Source: Bacillus sp. Bos-x628
Lineage (GTDB): Bacteria > Bacillota > Bacilli > Bacillales > Bacillaceae
Direction: 5' to 3'
Length of the DNA stretch: 64,000 nt
NCBI RefSeq assembly: GCF_040500475.1
Contig: NZ_CP159358.1
Location: 558,001-622,000 of the forward strand
Shown: one piece after another, positions 1 to 7,775 of the stretch
Layout of the letters: every line of letters begins with the position of its first letter
How positions within the stretch are numbered: position 1 is the stretch's first letter
The notes under the pieces: model-generated
Told to the model about the DNA's origin: nothing
Database searches by the model: none
The model's input: the letters and a program-made list of their open reading frames with translations, nothing else
Translations under genes and position numbers: made by a program

Positions 1-55
1 TACACATCATCATAATGATCCCGATGATGAATAACTGCCACACGTTATGCGTCAT
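1..55 (-). CDS. 5' end of a small or membrane protein, cut by the window edge
   Basis: On the minus strand a strong ribosome binding site (AGGAGGAGG, about 7 bases upstream) precedes an ATG at 55-53. The frame stays open to the window edge and encodes 18 residues. After MTHNVWQLF the residues are almost all Ile, Gly and Met, which suggests the start of a membrane segment. Only this fragment is visible, so the family cannot be named. The quality of the ribosome binding site is the main support. Confidence 0.45.
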   Translation of the reverse strand, partial: MTHNVWQLFIIGIIMMMC

Positions 56-247
56 GATGCAACCTCCTCCTGCATAGGCAGGGATGTAAACGTAATGCTG
101 GCTGTTACTTATCTTTACCATTTTTTCTTTTTTTATCAAACCAACCCTTGCATTTATCAAAAAGAGGAAAAGTCATGAAGATGGATCACATTTTGTCCAT
201 TGTGATGCTGCTAATAGTAAGAAACAAGTATAAGGCATCATTTCCGT

Positions 248-352
248 ATGAAAAGAGTCATTGAAGTAGCATTAAAACTCGCAGATGAAAAAGGCTTTAT
301 AACACTGACAATTCAAACAATGCAAATTCCAACTCTTCATAAAAGCAATTAA
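248..352 (+). pseudogene. Remnant of a TetR-type regulator N terminus
   Basis: A 34-codon frame starts MKRVIEVALKLADEKGF and continues ITLTIQTM. This resembles the first helix and turn of TetR-family regulators (a pattern like 'A-L-x-L-A-D-E-x-G-x-x-x-L-T'). The match then breaks down and the frame stops, so no recognition helix or ligand domain follows. No convincing ribosome binding site is present. I read it as a decayed fragment. Chance similarity cannot be excluded over so few residues. Confidence 0.3.
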
Positions 353-458
353 ATTAAACCAGTTTTAATAAAAGGCAACAGCAGATAGTTGTTTACTAGT
401 AAAGTGAATCGCTTCATCGTAAGCGGTTTTTATTTTGCCAAAATGGGAAATTAAAGAT

Positions 459-486
459 TTGACAGTTTTGTGAAACATGGTATGCT
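459..486 (+). promoter_or_regulatory. SigA-type promoter of yndG-yndH
   Basis: A perfect -35 TTGACA (459-464) is followed after 16 bases by TATGCT (481-486). The start of transcription would fall within the palindrome at 489-510, and the yndG ribosome binding site follows directly. The arrangement fits a repressible promoter. Confidence 0.6.
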
Positions 487-488
487 TA

Positions 489-510
489 TTATGTGAAATA
501 ATTCACATAA
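489..510 (+). promoter_or_regulatory. Operator-like palindrome at the yndG transcription start
   Basis: Perfect 9-base arms TTATGTGAA and TTCACATAA are separated by 4 bases (ATAA). The palindrome lies directly after the -10 box and directly before the ribosome binding site, which is where a repressor would block initiation. The binding protein is unknown and no intact regulator gene lies next to it. The nearby TetR-like remnant is too short to judge as a partner. Confidence 0.6.
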
Positions 511-524
511 AGGAGTAGAGGCAG

Positions 525-1385
525 ATGAAAAGAAAGCCTGTTTATGTGGAAACAGAAATTAGTGCACCATTAGAAAAAGTATGGGAATATACGCAAAATC
601 CAAAGCTACATGAACAGTGGGATTTGCGGTTTTCAACCATTTCATTGAACGGTCCTAGAGATGAGCAGCCTCAATCTTTTCTCTATGAAAAACATCTTGG
701 ATTTGGCGTGAGCGTCACAGGGACAGGAGTTTATCGAACAAACATCATGGATGACCGTAATGAAAGAGCATCGTCACTGACATTTACATCGTCACACCCA
801 TTGTCCTTTATCAAAGAAGGTGACGGCTATTGGAAGTATATTAAAACGAATGAACATATTGTGTTTAAAACGCAATTTGATTATGAGACGAGAGAAGGAA
901 AGGGATGGAAGTGGGCAGACCGGCTCTTTTTTCGGCCGATGATGGGATTGATCACCGCATTTAGTTTTGGCTCATTAAAAACATGGCTCGAAAAGGGAAT
1001 TCACCCTCGGCTGTTATTAGAGAGAACACTTGCTCATTACGGGATTTGTTTGCTTTTTGCCTTCGTCTGGATATGTCAAGCGGTCATACCGTTTGCACAT
1101 TCTGCTTTTGATCATCGTCCGGGATTTCGATTGTTTTACGTGCTTTTAGGCGTATCATGGCTCATTCCTCATCTACCGAAAAAGTATATATTCGTCCTTC
1201 AAAGTGTTTTTCTTCTCATTATACTTATTATAGGGATTATGTCCCCTCATGCGACGCTCCATGAGCCACTTGTGATGAGTGCATTTTTGATCTTGTCGAT
1301 TGCGGGCATGATCAATCTGAAAGATTGTGTAGATGTGTTTTCGATGAAACGAAAAAGGAGAGAAAAACATGGTCGTTCATCATAA
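525..1385 (+). CDS. yndG: SRPBCC/DoxX-like fusion protein, YndG type
   Basis: The 286-residue product has two parts. Residues 1 to about 150 look like a START/SRPBCC hydrophobic-ligand domain (VETEISAPLEKVWEYTQNP near the start is typical). Residues about 165-270 hold four hydrophobic segments of the DoxX-like type. In B. subtilis a protein of this architecture (YndG) sits beside YndH and YndJ, and the next gene here is YndH-like, so the assignment rests on both architecture and neighbour. The start has a good AAGGAG site. The stop overlaps the next gene by 17 bases, so the two genes are translationally linked. Biochemical function is unknown. Expression is probably controlled by the palindrome at 489-510. 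Confidence 0.7.
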   Translation: MKRKPVYVETEISAPLEKVWEYTQNPKLHEQWDLRFSTISLNGPRDEQPQSFLYEKHLGFGVSVTGTGVYRTNIMDDRNERASSLTFTSSHPLSFIKEGDGYWKYIKTNEHIVFKTQFDYETREGKGWKWADRLFFRPMMGLITAFSFGSLKTWLEKGIHPRLLLERTLAHYGICLLFAFVWICQAVIPFAHSAFDHRPGFRLFYVLLGVSWLIPHLPKKYIFVLQSVFLLIILIIGIMSPHATLHEPLVMSAFLILSIAGMINLKDCVDVFSMKRKRREKHGRSS

Positions 1386-1974
1386 TCTAGTGAAGAATTA
1401 CGAAAAGCTACATCCGAAATTAAAAGATCGGTACAACAGGGCTTTTGTGGCAGAAGGAATGATGGAGGAAATAGGTGGCGGGACAAAGTTCATCCGATTT
1501 CTCTTCCGATTAGGTCCATTGTTTCGTTGTTTTTTTCCTGAAAGAGGAAAAGATATTCCCTTTCGCATCGTCAATGAGCCATTTACGACAAGTACAGGAG
1601 AAGAAGGAATGCACTGGTTTCGTACGTTTTATTTCCCTCAAAAGGAAAGACATTTTGATGCGGATATGGTGATTGATCGAGAGAGTCACAGGATACTAGA
1701 TTACTTTGGTCAGCCGAGGATTCTCATGTCAGAGCTTCATTTTACAGTGACAGAGAATCGGTGTCTGCACATTCAATCAGGTAAACAAAAGTGTTTGTTT
1801 GCAGGCCGAGAATGGCCACTCCCTTCATGGCTTTACGGCATGTCAGATGTAACAGAAGGATACGATGAAGACACAGAAGAGTTCACGATTCATGTAGTTG
1901 TAAAAAATCGTATATTTGGGACTCTTTTTACATACAAAGGGCGGTTCACAGAGAAAGGTGTTAGTGATGAATAA
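1369..1974 (+). CDS. yndH: DUF4166 domain protein, YndH type
   Basis: The 201-residue protein is of the DUF4166 type, with conserved-looking blocks FYFPQKERHFDADMV and the C-terminal GRFTEKG. No signal peptide or membrane segment is seen. It overlaps the end of yndG, with AAAGGAGAG just ahead of the ATG, so the pair forms an operon. In B. subtilis this family is followed by the large membrane protein YndJ. Here only a 37-codon stub follows. Function is unknown, and a link to a membrane-bound partner is only inferred from gene neighbourhood. Confidence 0.7.
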   Translation: MVVHHNLVKNYEKLHPKLKDRYNRAFVAEGMMEEIGGGTKFIRFLFRLGPLFRCFFPERGKDIPFRIVNEPFTTSTGEEGMHWFRTFYFPQKERHFDADMVIDRESHRILDYFGQPRILMSELHFTVTENRCLHIQSGKQKCLFAGREWPLPSWLYGMSDVTEGYDEDTEEFTIHVVVKNRIFGTLFTYKGRFTEKGVSDE

Positions 1975-2080
1975 ATTTGATATAGCTACTAGCATGATGT
2001 TGTTGCGAGTCTTTTTTCTGACTATTGCACAACCACTCCCATATTCGCAGCTTACAGCGATTTTAAAGCCTATCAATTAG
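1967..2080 (+). pseudogene. Truncated 5' stub at the yndJ position
   Basis: An ATG overlapping the end of yndH opens a 37-residue frame (MNKFDIATSMMLLRVFF at the start), with a usable ribosome binding site inside yndH. The position and overlap match where yndJ begins in B. subtilis, but the frame stops at 2080. Downstream, other frames give short protein-like stretches with many stops (for example SYGDEELYFSQPKWP near 2100-2150). I infer a yndJ gene lost by deletion. The identity of the stub is not proven by sequence. Confidence 0.4.
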
Positions 2081-2383
2081 AAGCAAAAAGCAAATGTCCA
2101 AAAGAGTTACGGTGACGAAGAATTGTATTTCTCGCAACCAAAATGGCCCTAGTTGATGCAAGGTGGCAACGATTGGAAGGATGACAAAAAAGTCCAGCAA
2201 AACTCCACATGTCTGATAATGTAAACAAGTGTTAACTTTTGAGAGGAAGCAGTAGGATTATCTGCCATTTTACAGAAATTATTATTATAGTTGCAAATCG
2301 TTGAAAGAATACAACAAATACATGATGTGGAATGAAATGTAACGAGATCGTAAAGGGAAAGTAAAGCAGACGATCATATATGC
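2081..2383. other. Intergenic stretch with degraded coding-like sequence
   Basis: No frame of useful length is present. Fragments that look coding (Y-S-D-F-K-A-Y-Q-L-E-A-K-S near 2053-2095 in one frame, then Y-G-D-E-E-L-Y-F-S-Q in another) suggest a decayed gene broken by frameshifts. I could not identify the family. Confidence 0.3.
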
Positions 2384-2389
2384 TACAAT
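2381..2389 (+). promoter_or_regulatory. Possible extended -10 promoter for csaA
   Basis: TGCTACAAT (2381-2389) carries the TGn extension and a 5/6 match to TATAAT. The matching -35 region is poor. It lies about 100 bases ahead of the csaA start with no other gene between. Confidence 0.35.
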
Positions 2390-2486
2390 GGATGAAAATC
2401 AAAGAGAGACAAGTATCAATTAATGATAAAACAAGAGTCTTTCATGATTCAAAACATTTTTGAATGAAAAGGAGAGAGCAATTCAT

Positions 2487-2819
2487 ATGGCAGATATTGA
2501 ACAGTTTTTAGCGTTAGATATTCGTGTAGGCACGATATTAGAGGCAGAATTTTTTGCAGAAGCAAGAGTTCCTGCCTTGAAATTGAAGATTGATTTTGGT
2601 CATGAGATTGGCGTGAAACAGTCAAGTGCACAGTTAACGAAACGTTATTCTGCTGAGAGCCTTATCGGTAAACAGATAGTGGCAGTCGTCAATTTCCCGC
2701 CAAGAAGAATTGCAGGGTTTAAATCAGAGGTGCTTGTGCTAGGAGGTATGCCGACCAAAGAAGATGTTGTGTTACTTTCCATAGATGAACCGGTTGAGAA
2801 TGGGACAAAAATAGGATAA
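2487..2819 (+). CDS. csaA: CsaA, secretion-associated chaperone
   Basis: The 110-residue protein is a stand-alone tRNA-binding-type OB fold, as in CsaA of B. subtilis, which is also 110 residues. Features are the N-terminal block DIRVGTILEAE, the central VKQSSAQLTKRY and the C-terminal ESEV-like strand KSEVLVLG. CsaA binds unfolded precursor proteins and SecA in the cytoplasm and assists export. The ATG at 2487 is preferred because AAAGGAGAG lies about 10 bases upstream. An upstream in-frame ATG at 2463 lacks a site. A hairpin terminator follows closely. Confidence 0.9.
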   Translation: MADIEQFLALDIRVGTILEAEFFAEARVPALKLKIDFGHEIGVKQSSAQLTKRYSAESLIGKQIVAVVNFPPRRIAGFKSEVLVLGGMPTKEDVVLLSIDEPVENGTKIG

Positions 2820-2823
2820 GTAT

Positions 2824-2860
2824 AAAAAAAAAGACATCTCCTTAAAAGAAGATGTCTTTT
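2824..2860. terminator. Bidirectional terminator between csaA and the minus-strand RNA candidate
   Basis: Arms AAAAGACATCT (2829-2839) and AGATGTCTTTT (2850-2860) form an 11-base stem. On the plus strand only four T follow. On the minus strand the stem is followed by nine T, so it is a stronger terminator for leftward transcription than for csaA. Confidence 0.8.
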
Positions 2861-2946
2861 GCGTATTGAGGCGGAATCGCCACACGCCACATTCGTGTGT
2901 GTCTCAAAGAGACGTATGACCCGACTTACACAATTCAGCTCATCGC
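2824..2946 (-). ncRNA. Candidate small RNA, about 120 nt, leftward
   Basis: A promoter at 2981-2953, three compact hairpins and a U-rich terminator make a complete small transcription unit with no open frame. Hairpins visible in the DNA are GTCTC-AAA-GAGAC, CACACG with CGTGTG, and GGCG-GAAT-CGCC. The last element is the stem at 2829-2860 with nine T after it. Nothing on either strand encodes a protein of note. I do not recognise a known Bacillus RNA family. The plus strand here would be the csaA 3' region, so the RNA could also meet csaA readthrough transcripts as antisense. Confidence 0.5.
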
Positions 2947-2952
2947 TTGATT

Positions 2953-2981
2953 AATATAGCATGGTCGAAGGTGAAATGCAA
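2953..2981 (-). promoter_or_regulatory. SigA-type promoter for the small RNA candidate
   Basis: Reading leftward, TTGCAT (2981-2976) is followed after exactly 17 bases by TATATT (2958-2953), with TGC just ahead of the -10. The same two hexamers and spacing occur in the promoter at 32673-32701. Confidence 0.6.
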
Positions 2982-3090
2982 GATGGTATGGATTCAAATC
3001 ATCATATATTTGCATAAAAGAAGAAATGAGCAAGCAATAAAGGAAAAATTGGACGTATATAAGTTTTGAGGAATATTTTTTCAAAAAATA

Positions 3091-3119
3091 TTGAAAAGTC
3101 AGATCAGATTATATAAAAT
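3091..3119 (+). promoter_or_regulatory. xynP-xynB promoter
   Basis: TTGAAA (3091-3096) and TAAAAT (3114-3119) are 17 bases apart and lie directly upstream of the XylR operator, as in known Bacillus xyl promoters. The leader from the presumed start to the xynP ATG is about 220 bases. Confidence 0.65.
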
Positions 3120-3127
3120 AAATTCAT

Positions 3128-3154
3128 CTTAGTTTATTGATTAAACAAACTAAG
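3128..3154 (+). promoter_or_regulatory. XylR operator
   Basis: Eight-base arms CTTAGTTT and AAACTAAG flank an AT-rich centre, and 11 of 13 positions are symmetric. The right half matches the well-known Bacillus xyl operator half-site AAACAAACTAA. It covers the presumed transcription start of xynP, and the xylR gene lies 3 kb away in the same cluster. Confidence 0.85.
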
Positions 3155-3260
3155 ATACTGAATATAAAATTTTTTCTAAAAAAGAAGGAGTGATGATCAG
3201 AACGCATTCATTTGATCTGTTGCTTATCTAGGCTAAGTCGGTCTATTAGAAAAACCAATT

Positions 3261-3276
3261 TTGAAAGCGCTTTAAT
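3261..3276 (+). promoter_or_regulatory. cre site for CcpA in the xynP leader
   Basis: TTGAAAGCGCTTTAAT contains the core TGAAAGCGCT of catabolite-responsive elements. It lies about 135 bases downstream of the presumed transcription start, so glucose repression would act by blocking elongation. Confidence 0.7.
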
Positions 3277-3348
3277 TCAATTTACCTTTTGCTGCTGCCC
3301 TACACATTCTGTTGTTAGAAGATGCAAAGTATAGAAAGGGGAAAGCTC

Positions 3349-4740
3349 ATGGTTAGTGAGAATTTAAAGAAGATTCGCATGTCGGAAAAAGTTGGATATG
3401 CTTCAGGAGATTTTGCATGTAATTTGATTTATGCCACTGTCTCTACGTATCTATTATTTTTTTATACGGATGTGTATGGTTTATCCGCTGCAGCTGCAGG
3501 AACCATGTTTTTAATTGTACGAGCAATTGATGCGCTTGCAGATCCTTTTATTGGGGCAATGGTCGATCGAACCAATAGTCGATTTGGCCGCTTTAGACCT
3601 TATCTATTATTTGGTGCCTTTCCGTTTGCGGTACTAGCCATCCTCTGTTTTACAACACCTGATTTTTCCGCTATGGGCAAATTAATTTATGCCTATATAA
3701 CGTATGTCGGTTTATCGCTTACATACACATTCATCAATGTTCCTTATGGTGCTTTAACATCCGCAATGACGAGAAATAACCAAGAGGTTGTCAGTATTAC
3801 GTCTGTTCGTATGTTTTTTGCAAATCTCGGAGGTCTTGTCGTTGCTTTTTTTGTTCCATTTCTAGCTACTTATTTAAGCGATACAACGGGAAATACGGCA
3901 CTTGGCTGGCAGATGACGATGGCATTACTAGGCATTCTAGGGGGCGGGTTACTTATCATTTGCTTTAAAAGTACGAACGAACGAGTGTCGCTTCAAAAGC
4001 ATGAGGAAAAGATTAAGTTCACGGATATCTTTGTCCAATTACGTGTGAATCGTCCACTAGTTGTGTTAAGCATCTTCTTTATCATTATCTTTGGTGTTAA
4101 CTCCATCAGCAATTCAGTTGGTATTTACTATGTGACCTATAACCTTGGAAAAGAGGATTTAGTTAAGTGGTATGGATTAATCGGCAGTTTGCCTGCTTTA
4201 TTGGTTTTACCTTTTATTCCGCGGTTACACAAACGATTAGGAAAGAAGAAACTGCTGTACTATTCTTTATTACTTAATATCATAGGGCTTCTTGCTTTAC
4301 TTGTTGTGCCGCCGAATCAAATCTTTCTTATTTTTCTCTTCCGATTAGTAGCGGCCGCAGGAAGTATTACAGCTGGCGCTTATATGTGGGCACTTATTCC
4401 GGAAACCGTTGAATATGGTGAATATAAAACAGGGAAAAGAATGGGAGGACTGATCTATGCAGTGATCGGCTTTTTCTTTAAGTTCGGGATGGCATTAGGA
4501 GGCATTGTGCCAGGTCTCGTACTTGATAAGTTCGGCTATGTGGCAAACCAAATGCAAACACCTGAAGCATTATTGGGAATTTTAATCACCACAACGGTGA
4601 TACCTGCATTTTTACTCATTTTAGCGATGATTGATATTCATTTTTATAATCTAGACGAGAAAGAGCATCAAAAGGTCGTCAGAGAGCTTGAGAACAGGGA
4701 TAAGGTGTACGTAGATCATATAGAGGATTTTAAAATGTAA
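3349..4740 (+). CDS. xynP: XynP, xyloside sodium/proton symporter (GPH family)
   Basis: The 463-residue membrane protein has about 12 hydrophobic segments and the GPH signature near the first loop ([20 protein letters not shown], residues about 65-85). Its length equals B. subtilis XynP, which imports beta-xylosides and xylo-oligosaccharides with a cation. The ATG at 3349 is preferred because AAAGGGGAAAG lies just upstream. The frame extends 9 codons further without a second site. xynB starts 14 bases after the stop, forming a two-gene operon under the XylR operator and cre site described above. A close alternative substrate such as xylobiose cannot be distinguished from sequence. Confidence 0.88.
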   Translation: MVSENLKKIRMSEKVGYASGDFACNLIYATVSTYLLFFYTDVYGLSAAAAGTMFLIVRAIDALADPFIGAMVDRTNSRFGRFRPYLLFGAFPFAVLAILCFTTPDFSAMGKLIYAYITYVGLSLTYTFINVPYGALTSAMTRNNQEVVSITSVRMFFANLGGLVVAFFVPFLATYLSDTTGNTALGWQMTMALLGILGGGLLIICFKSTNERVSLQKHEEKIKFTDIFVQLRVNRPLVVLSIFFIIIFGVNSISNSVGIYYVTYNLGKEDLVKWYGLIGSLPALLVLPFIPRLHKRLGKKKLLYYSLLLNIIGLLALLVVPPNQIFLIFLFRLVAAAGSITAGAYMWALIPETVEYGEYKTGKRMGGLIYAVIGFFFKFGMALGGIVPGLVLDKFGYVANQMQTPEALLGILITTTVIPAFLLILAMIDIHFYNLDEKEHQKVVRELENRDKVYVDHIEDFKM

Positions 4741-4754
4741 TGGGAGGGTGTTCA

Positions 4755-6362
4755 ATGAAAATTATCAATCCAGTTCTAAAAGGATTTAACCCTGATCCAA
4801 GTATTTGCCGTGTAGGAGAAGATTATTATATTGCAGTATCTACATTTGAATGGTTTCCAGGTGTTCAAATTTATCATTCAAAGGATTTGGTCAATTGGCG
4901 GTTAATCTCACGGCCTCTGCAAAAAACGTCTCAATTAGATATGAAAGGAAATCCTGATTCCGGCGGAGTATGGGCACCTTGTTTAAGTTATGCAGATGGC
5001 ATGTTTTGGCTGATTTATTCAGATATAAAGGTAGTAGACGGTCCGTTTAAGGATGGCCATAATTATTTGGTAACCTGTGACACGGTGGATGGAAAGTGGA
5101 GCGATCCCGTTTGGCTCAACAGTTCAGGATTTGACCCGTCTTTATTCCATGATCGCAGCGGTAAGAAATATTTATTGAATATGTTATGGGATCACAGAGA
5201 AAATCAGCATTCTTTTGCAGGGATTGTCCTGCAGGAATACTGTGCGGCAGAGCAAAAGCTGATCGGTCAGCGAAAAGTCATTTTTAAAGGAACAGATATT
5301 AAATTGACGGAAGCCCCGCATCTTTATCAAATCGGTGACTACTATTATTTATTAACAGCAGAGGGAGGAACGCGGTATGAGCATGCAGCCACGATTGCCC
5401 GCTCCTCGAATATTGAAGGTCCATATGAGGTTCATCCGGATAACCCCATTTTAAGTGCATTTCATGATCCGAGGCATCCATTGCAAAAATGCGGGCACGC
5501 CTCCATTGTTCATACACATACGAATGAATGGTACTTGGCTCATTTAACAGGTCGTCCGATTCGATCAAGTCAAGAGTCTATTTTTCAACAAAGAGGATAC
5601 TGTCCTTTAGGAAGGGAAACAGCCATTCAAAAGCTTTATTGGAAAGACGGATGGCCGTATGTAGCGGGTGGTAAAGAGGGGGCGATGGAGGTCGAAGCAC
5701 CTGCTGTCGCTGAAAAGGTATTCTCTTCAACTGTCCCAAAAGTCGACGAGTTCAAGGAATCAGAGTTAAATATGCACTTTCAAACATTAAGAATTCCATT
5801 TACAAGTCAAATTGGTTCTTTAACAGAAAAACCCGATCATCTCAGATTATACGGTCAGGAGTCTCTAACATCTAAGTTTACACAATCCTTTGTTGCAAGG
5901 CGTTGGCAAAGTTTTTATTTTGAAGCGGAAACGGCTGTTTCGTTCTTTCCCGAAAACTTTCAACAAGCAGCTGGTCTAGTGAATTATTATAATACAGAAA
6001 ACTGGACAGCTCTTCAGGTGACATACGATGAAGAACTCGGCCGTATACTTGAGTTGTCCGTCTGCCAGAATCTCGCTTTTTCTCAGCCGTTAAATGATAA
6101 AATCGTCATTCCAGACGGGGTGCCATATGTATATATAAAAGTGACTGTTCAGCAGGAGACTTACCATTATTCTTTTTCTTTTAACCAACAGGATTGGAAG
6201 AAGATTGACATCTCGTTTGAATCCAGCCATTTGTCTGATGATTTCATTCGTGGTGGCGGATTCTTTACAGGTGCATTTGTCGGTATGCAATGTCAAGATA
6301 CAAGTGGCGCACATTTGCCTGCTGATTTTAAATACTTTCGTTATGAAGAAACATGTGAATAA
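4755..6362 (+). CDS. xynB: Beta-xylosidase, glycoside hydrolase family 43
   Basis: The 535-residue cytoplasmic enzyme releases xylose from xylo-oligosaccharides. The GH43 catalytic residues are in place: general base Asp14 (NPDPS), transition-state Asp127 (SGFDPS) and general acid Glu186 (LTEAPH). An N-terminal five-bladed propeller region (to about residue 320) is followed by a C-terminal beta-sandwich, as in the beta-xylosidases of B. pumilus and Selenomonas. There is no signal peptide, which fits a partner of the XynP importer. The ATG at 4755 has GGGAGGG upstream. The gene ends at a bidirectional terminator facing xylR. Confidence 0.93.
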   Translation: MKIINPVLKGFNPDPSICRVGEDYYIAVSTFEWFPGVQIYHSKDLVNWRLISRPLQKTSQLDMKGNPDSGGVWAPCLSYADGMFWLIYSDIKVVDGPFKDGHNYLVTCDTVDGKWSDPVWLNSSGFDPSLFHDRSGKKYLLNMLWDHRENQHSFAGIVLQEYCAAEQKLIGQRKVIFKGTDIKLTEAPHLYQIGDYYYLLTAEGGTRYEHAATIARSSNIEGPYEVHPDNPILSAFHDPRHPLQKCGHASIVHTHTNEWYLAHLTGRPIRSSQESIFQQRGYCPLGRETAIQKLYWKDGWPYVAGGKEGAMEVEAPAVAEKVFSSTVPKVDEFKESELNMHFQTLRIPFTSQIGSLTEKPDHLRLYGQESLTSKFTQSFVARRWQSFYFEAETAVSFFPENFQQAAGLVNYYNTENWTALQVTYDEELGRILELSVCQNLAFSQPLNDKIVIPDGVPYVYIKVTVQQETYHYSFSFNQQDWKKIDISFESSHLSDDFIRGGGFFTGAFVGMQCQDTSGAHLPADFKYFRYEETCE

Positions 6363-6396
6363 AAAAAAGACAACAGATCTGTGCTGTCTCTTTTTT
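6363..6396. terminator. Bidirectional terminator between xynB and xylR
   Basis: AGACA-A-CAGATCTG-TGC-TGTCT forms a hairpin with A-runs on one side and TCTTTTTT on the other, so it can serve both converging genes. Confidence 0.75.
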
Positions 6397-6410
6397 ATCA
6401 TATACGGATT

Positions 6411-7571
6411 TTATTGGGGTTTGGTGACATCATTTAAGAAATTTTCTATCACAAGAGATGTCATGCCTAATGCAGGTGCATGTTGACCTAAAGAGGAAGG
6501 GAGCAGCTCAATATGAGTGCTGAATTGAGAATACATTCTTGAAGACACTTCATTTTTAATGACATTCAATACCATTGGGTGAGATTCAATCACCTTGTTT
6601 CTTAATATAACGGCTTGCGGATTAAATGTATGGAGGACATTCGTGAGCCCAACCCCAAGATAAAATCCAAAATTGCGCAACGCATTTAATGTTTTCATAT
6701 CATTCAGCTTAGCGAGCTGTTCAATTTCTTGATAGGACACCTTCTGATTATTTGATTGCAGTGACTGAAATAATGCTTTCTCAGATGCATACAGCTCCCA
6801 GCATCCACGGTTTCCGCAGCTACATGTTGGTCCATTAAAGTCAATCGTCATATGTCCCATTTCACCAGAAAAACCGTAAGCGCCTCTGTATAAATGACGT
6901 TTGATAATGATGCCGATCCCAATTCCTGTGCCGATACTTGCATATATTAGGTGATCATAGTGTTTTGCCGCACCAAATATTTTTTCACCATAAGCCCCAG
7001 CATTTGCTTCATTTTCAATCAATACGGGCACATGGAACGTTTTCTTTAGACTAGTTTTTAGATCGAAGTTTTTCCATTTTGAATGAGGCGTAAAGACGAT
7101 TCGTTCATTTTCATCAACTAAGCCTGGGATACAAATTCCGATACCGACTAGTCCATATGGAGAAGAGGGAATCTGTGAAATAAAATGCTGAATTAACTCA
7201 ATTAAGGTGCTCTTGGTATCTTCAGGAGAACTAGATTTGAGCATGAGTTGTTGATGAAGAATAAGGGAGCCTTCAAGATCTGTTAATATGCCATTGACAT
7301 AATCGACACCTACATCAATGCCAATAGAGTAACCCGCATGTTTATTAAACATTAGCAAAACTGGTCTTCTTCCGCCGCTAGATTCACCTTGACCTATTTC
7401 ATAGACAAGATTTTCTTTCATCAATGTACTCACTTGAGAAGAAACAGTCGATTTATTTAATCCAGTGATTTCAGATAATTTAGCCCTAGAGATTGGCGCA
7501 TTTGTAAGAATTTCTTTTAGCAAAAGCTTTTGATTTATTTTTTTCACAAAGGTTTGATCAGCGATATCCAC
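6411..7571 (-). CDS. xylR: XylR, xylose-responsive repressor (ROK family)
   Basis: The 386-residue ROK regulator has an N-terminal winged helix (ISRAKLSEITGLNKSTVSSQ, about residues 28-47) and a sugar kinase-like domain with the ROK zinc site CSCGNRGCWE. It closely follows B. subtilis XylR, which begins MDIADQTF. That makes the GTG at 7571 the likely start, 8 bases after GGAG, rather than a GTG three codons upstream. It represses xynPB and xylAB in the absence of xylose. The gene lies between the two operons it controls and is divergent from xylA, with a hairpin in its own leader (7619-7642). Confidence 0.92.
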   Translation of the reverse strand: MDIADQTFVKKINQKLLLKEILTNAPISRAKLSEITGLNKSTVSSQVSTLMKENLVYEIGQGESSGGRRPVLLMFNKHAGYSIGIDVGVDYVNGILTDLEGSLILHQQLMLKSSSPEDTKSTLIELIQHFISQIPSSPYGLVGIGICIPGLVDENERIVFTPHSKWKNFDLKTSLKKTFHVPVLIENEANAGAYGEKIFGAAKHYDHLIYASIGTGIGIGIIIKRHLYRGAYGFSGEMGHMTIDFNGPTCSCGNRGCWELYASEKALFQSLQSNNQKVSYQEIEQLAKLNDMKTLNALRNFGFYLGVGLTNVLHTFNPQAVILRNKVIESHPMVLNVIKNEVSSRMYSQFSTHIELLPSSLGQHAPALGMTSLVIENFLNDVTKPQ

Positions 7572-7618
7572 TTTATTCACTCCATTTGTTTCGTCTTTAA
7601 ATTAAGTCAAATCAAAGT

Positions 7619-7642
7619 GCTTCTCTTCATTTCGTGAGAAGC
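7619..7642 (-). repeat. Hairpin in the xylR leader
   Basis: Perfect arms GCTTCTC (7619-7625) and GAGAAGC (7636-7642) with a 10-base loop lie between the likely xylR -10 (TATAAT on the minus strand, 7662-7657) and the xylR start. No T-run follows, so it is not a terminator. Role unknown. Confidence 0.45.
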
Positions 7643-7724
7643 GTGATGATATTTTTATTATAACGAAAATATTTCTGGAAAACTAAAAAATATTGAAAAT
7701 TCAAAGAGAGTTGATGCGCATATA

Positions 7725-7756
7725 GTTCGTTTGTTTGTTGGGTCAACTTATTAAGT
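7725..7756 (+). promoter_or_regulatory. Weak XylR operator-like element before xylA
   Basis: AGTTCGTTTGTTTGTTG followed by GGTCAACTTATTAAG resembles the Bacillus xylA operator in its left half (repeated GTTTG) but the symmetry is poor beyond GTTG-GGT-CAAC. Location between xylR and the xylA ribosome binding site supports the reading. Confidence 0.35.
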
Positions 7757-7775
7757 AAAATCATAGGAGGAACTT

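Noticed and set aside
85..100. cre-like ATGTAAACGTAATGC
   Set aside because: The right half fails at the conserved CA, and no fitting promoter is visible.
175..264. 29-codon frame (MKMDHILSIV at the start) with AAGAGGAAAAG upstream
   Set aside because: Too short, no promoter or terminator around it, and it overlaps the better explained TetR-like fragment in another frame.
2841..2945. Riboswitch upstream of xynP
   Set aside because: The hairpin cluster is in the wrong orientation and too far from xynP, and the leftward promoter and terminator explain it better as a separate RNA.
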